64,000 bases of DNA from Ceratotherium simum simum. Lineage: Eukaryota > Chordata > Mammalia > Perissodactyla > Rhinocerotidae. The stretch is from contig NW_004454193.1 in the NCBI RefSeq assembly GCF_000283155.1, positions 5,543,481 through 5,607,480 of the forward strand, in the 5' to 3' direction. Shown here in pieces: positions 63,121 through 64,000 of the stretch. The notes under the pieces are model-generated. The model had not been told where the DNA came from. It did not search any database and saw nothing but the letters and a program-made list of their open reading frames with translations. Each line of letters starts with the position of its first letter. Within the stretch, counting starts at the first letter, position 1. The position numbers and the translations under genes were made by a program.

Positions 63121-64000
63121 ATACAAACCCTCAGCGAGCAGGAGAACAAAGAAATATCAGAGGGATGAAAGCCATGAGCGCTGGGAGGGAAGCCAGGAGT
63201 TTCCTAAATGGCTCTAAATGCAACTGCACACACCAGCTTCTTAGGCTGGCTGGGGCTTATCTGGGGTGCCGTTTTGGGCTCTGTTTGGGGTCCCCTGGGG
63301 TTTGAGTCTCAGTGGGCACCTTTCGTCCTCTCTGCCAAATTCTATTGTTTCCTCTGTGTTAGCAGGGTCTGGGAAGCAGGGGGCTGGGTTTCCCTCCCTT
63401 CAGAGGGACCATGCTTTATCCTGTATCTTTCCTGTGCCAGGGACCTCAGTCTTCCTCTAGAACTCAACTCAGGAATTCTCAAAGCCCTTCAGAACCCAAG
63501 ATTATTTGAACACCGAGGGGCCCAAGAAGAGGCCAGCAGGCAAGCAGGAAAGCCAGTTCCTCTGGCAACCAGAAACGAGCAAAGAACCCCCAAGCCCTTC
63601 TATCCGACATTTCGGCATGTCCAGCATCACCCCCACTGGTTCCGGGGGGCAGGGGCAGTGGGTAGATTTCTGGTTTCTGGGTAGCTAGGTGAGGTTGTGG
63701 TTTACATAAGTGGAGCTGTATTTGCCTGTTGTTTTACTGAAGAGAGGAAACTGAGGGCAAGCAGGGGCTCTAGCCCTCTCCTCCATCAGCAGGAGGTCCA
63801 TTTGGAAGCATCAGACACAGCGGAGATGCTATGGTCCTGCAGAAAATCCCCAAGTCAGGTTGTTGATGGTTAAGTTGATCAAAATTGAAGCATGCATTTT
63901 TTATTTTATTTTTTTTAATTTGAAATGTTGGAAAGTTAAGCTCATCTTTGGCATTTGGCTCTCTGCTGTGGAACTGGGCAAAGAGCTGAGGTCTACACGG
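63121..64000. other. unique non-coding DNA
   Basis: No repeat family or exon recognised to the window end. A 158-codon plus-strand frame (63208-63684) and overlapping frames lack any domain. An AT-rich run lies at 63898-63919. Confidence 0.4.

Noticed and set aside
63208..63684. 158-codon plus-strand open frame
   Set aside because: No domain or exon structure; two other frames overlap it.

Overview
This window is nuclear DNA from a placental mammal, almost certainly a perissodactyl and most likely a horse-type (Equus) genome. The main evidence is five tRNA-derived SINEs of the ERE family, which is specific to Perissodactyla, at about 14.3, 34.8, 41.6, 47.5 and 48.4 kb. Two copies of one low-divergence L1 subfamily (13.7 kb and 26.3 kb) sit alongside older repeats shared by placental mammals: MIR, L2, L1M, HAL1, MLT1, MER5A and MER20-like elements. 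One run of 480 N (13837-14316) is an assembly gap.

I found no protein-coding gene, tRNA, rRNA or recognisable coding exon. The longest open frames (about 150-185 codons) run through N, simple repeats, MIR/L2 copies or sequence with no recognisable protein family, and none has a believable gene structure. The window is therefore intergenic or lies inside a very long intron. Nothing here indicates which gene it belongs to.

Layout. 0-5 kb: MIRs, an MLT1 LTR, an ERVL-like LTR and an L1 3' end. 5-10 kb: a unique block, an intact-ended MER5A, then about 2 kb of antisense L2 split by an antisense L1. 10-14.6 kb: MIRs, a long pyrimidine tract, and a MIR split by an L1+ERE insertion that contains the gap. 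14.7-17.3 kb: AT-rich repeat-free DNA with homeodomain-type and HNF1-type sites. 17.3-21 kb: MIR, L2, MER20 and about 2.5 kb of L1 3' sequence. 21-33 kb: MIR/L2 fragments, a flanked antisense L1, and unique DNA including a three-site TCF/LEF cluster. 33-38 kb: densely nested retroposons (MLT1, L2 split by ERE, L1M split by MLT1A). 38.8-40.2 kb: repeat-free. 40.9-41.9 kb: a MIR carrying both a solo class-I ERV LTR and an ERE. 42-49.4 kb: old repeats, a repeat-free block at 44.7-46.2 kb, and two ERE copies. 49-58.8 kb: L2, about 2.1 kb of HAL1, LTR, hAT and L1 relics. 59.3-64 kb: mostly repeat-free, AT-rich, with several microsatellites.

The repeat-free blocks, with runs of homeodomain, TCF/LEF, CRE and HNF1 motifs, look like the conserved non-coding enhancers found in gene deserts around developmental regulators. 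That is inference: sequence conservation cannot be seen from one species. I found no new biological system. The most informative observations are the nested insertions with readable target-site duplications, a few regulatory-motif clusters, one perfect short hairpin and one unexplained 24-base exact duplication.
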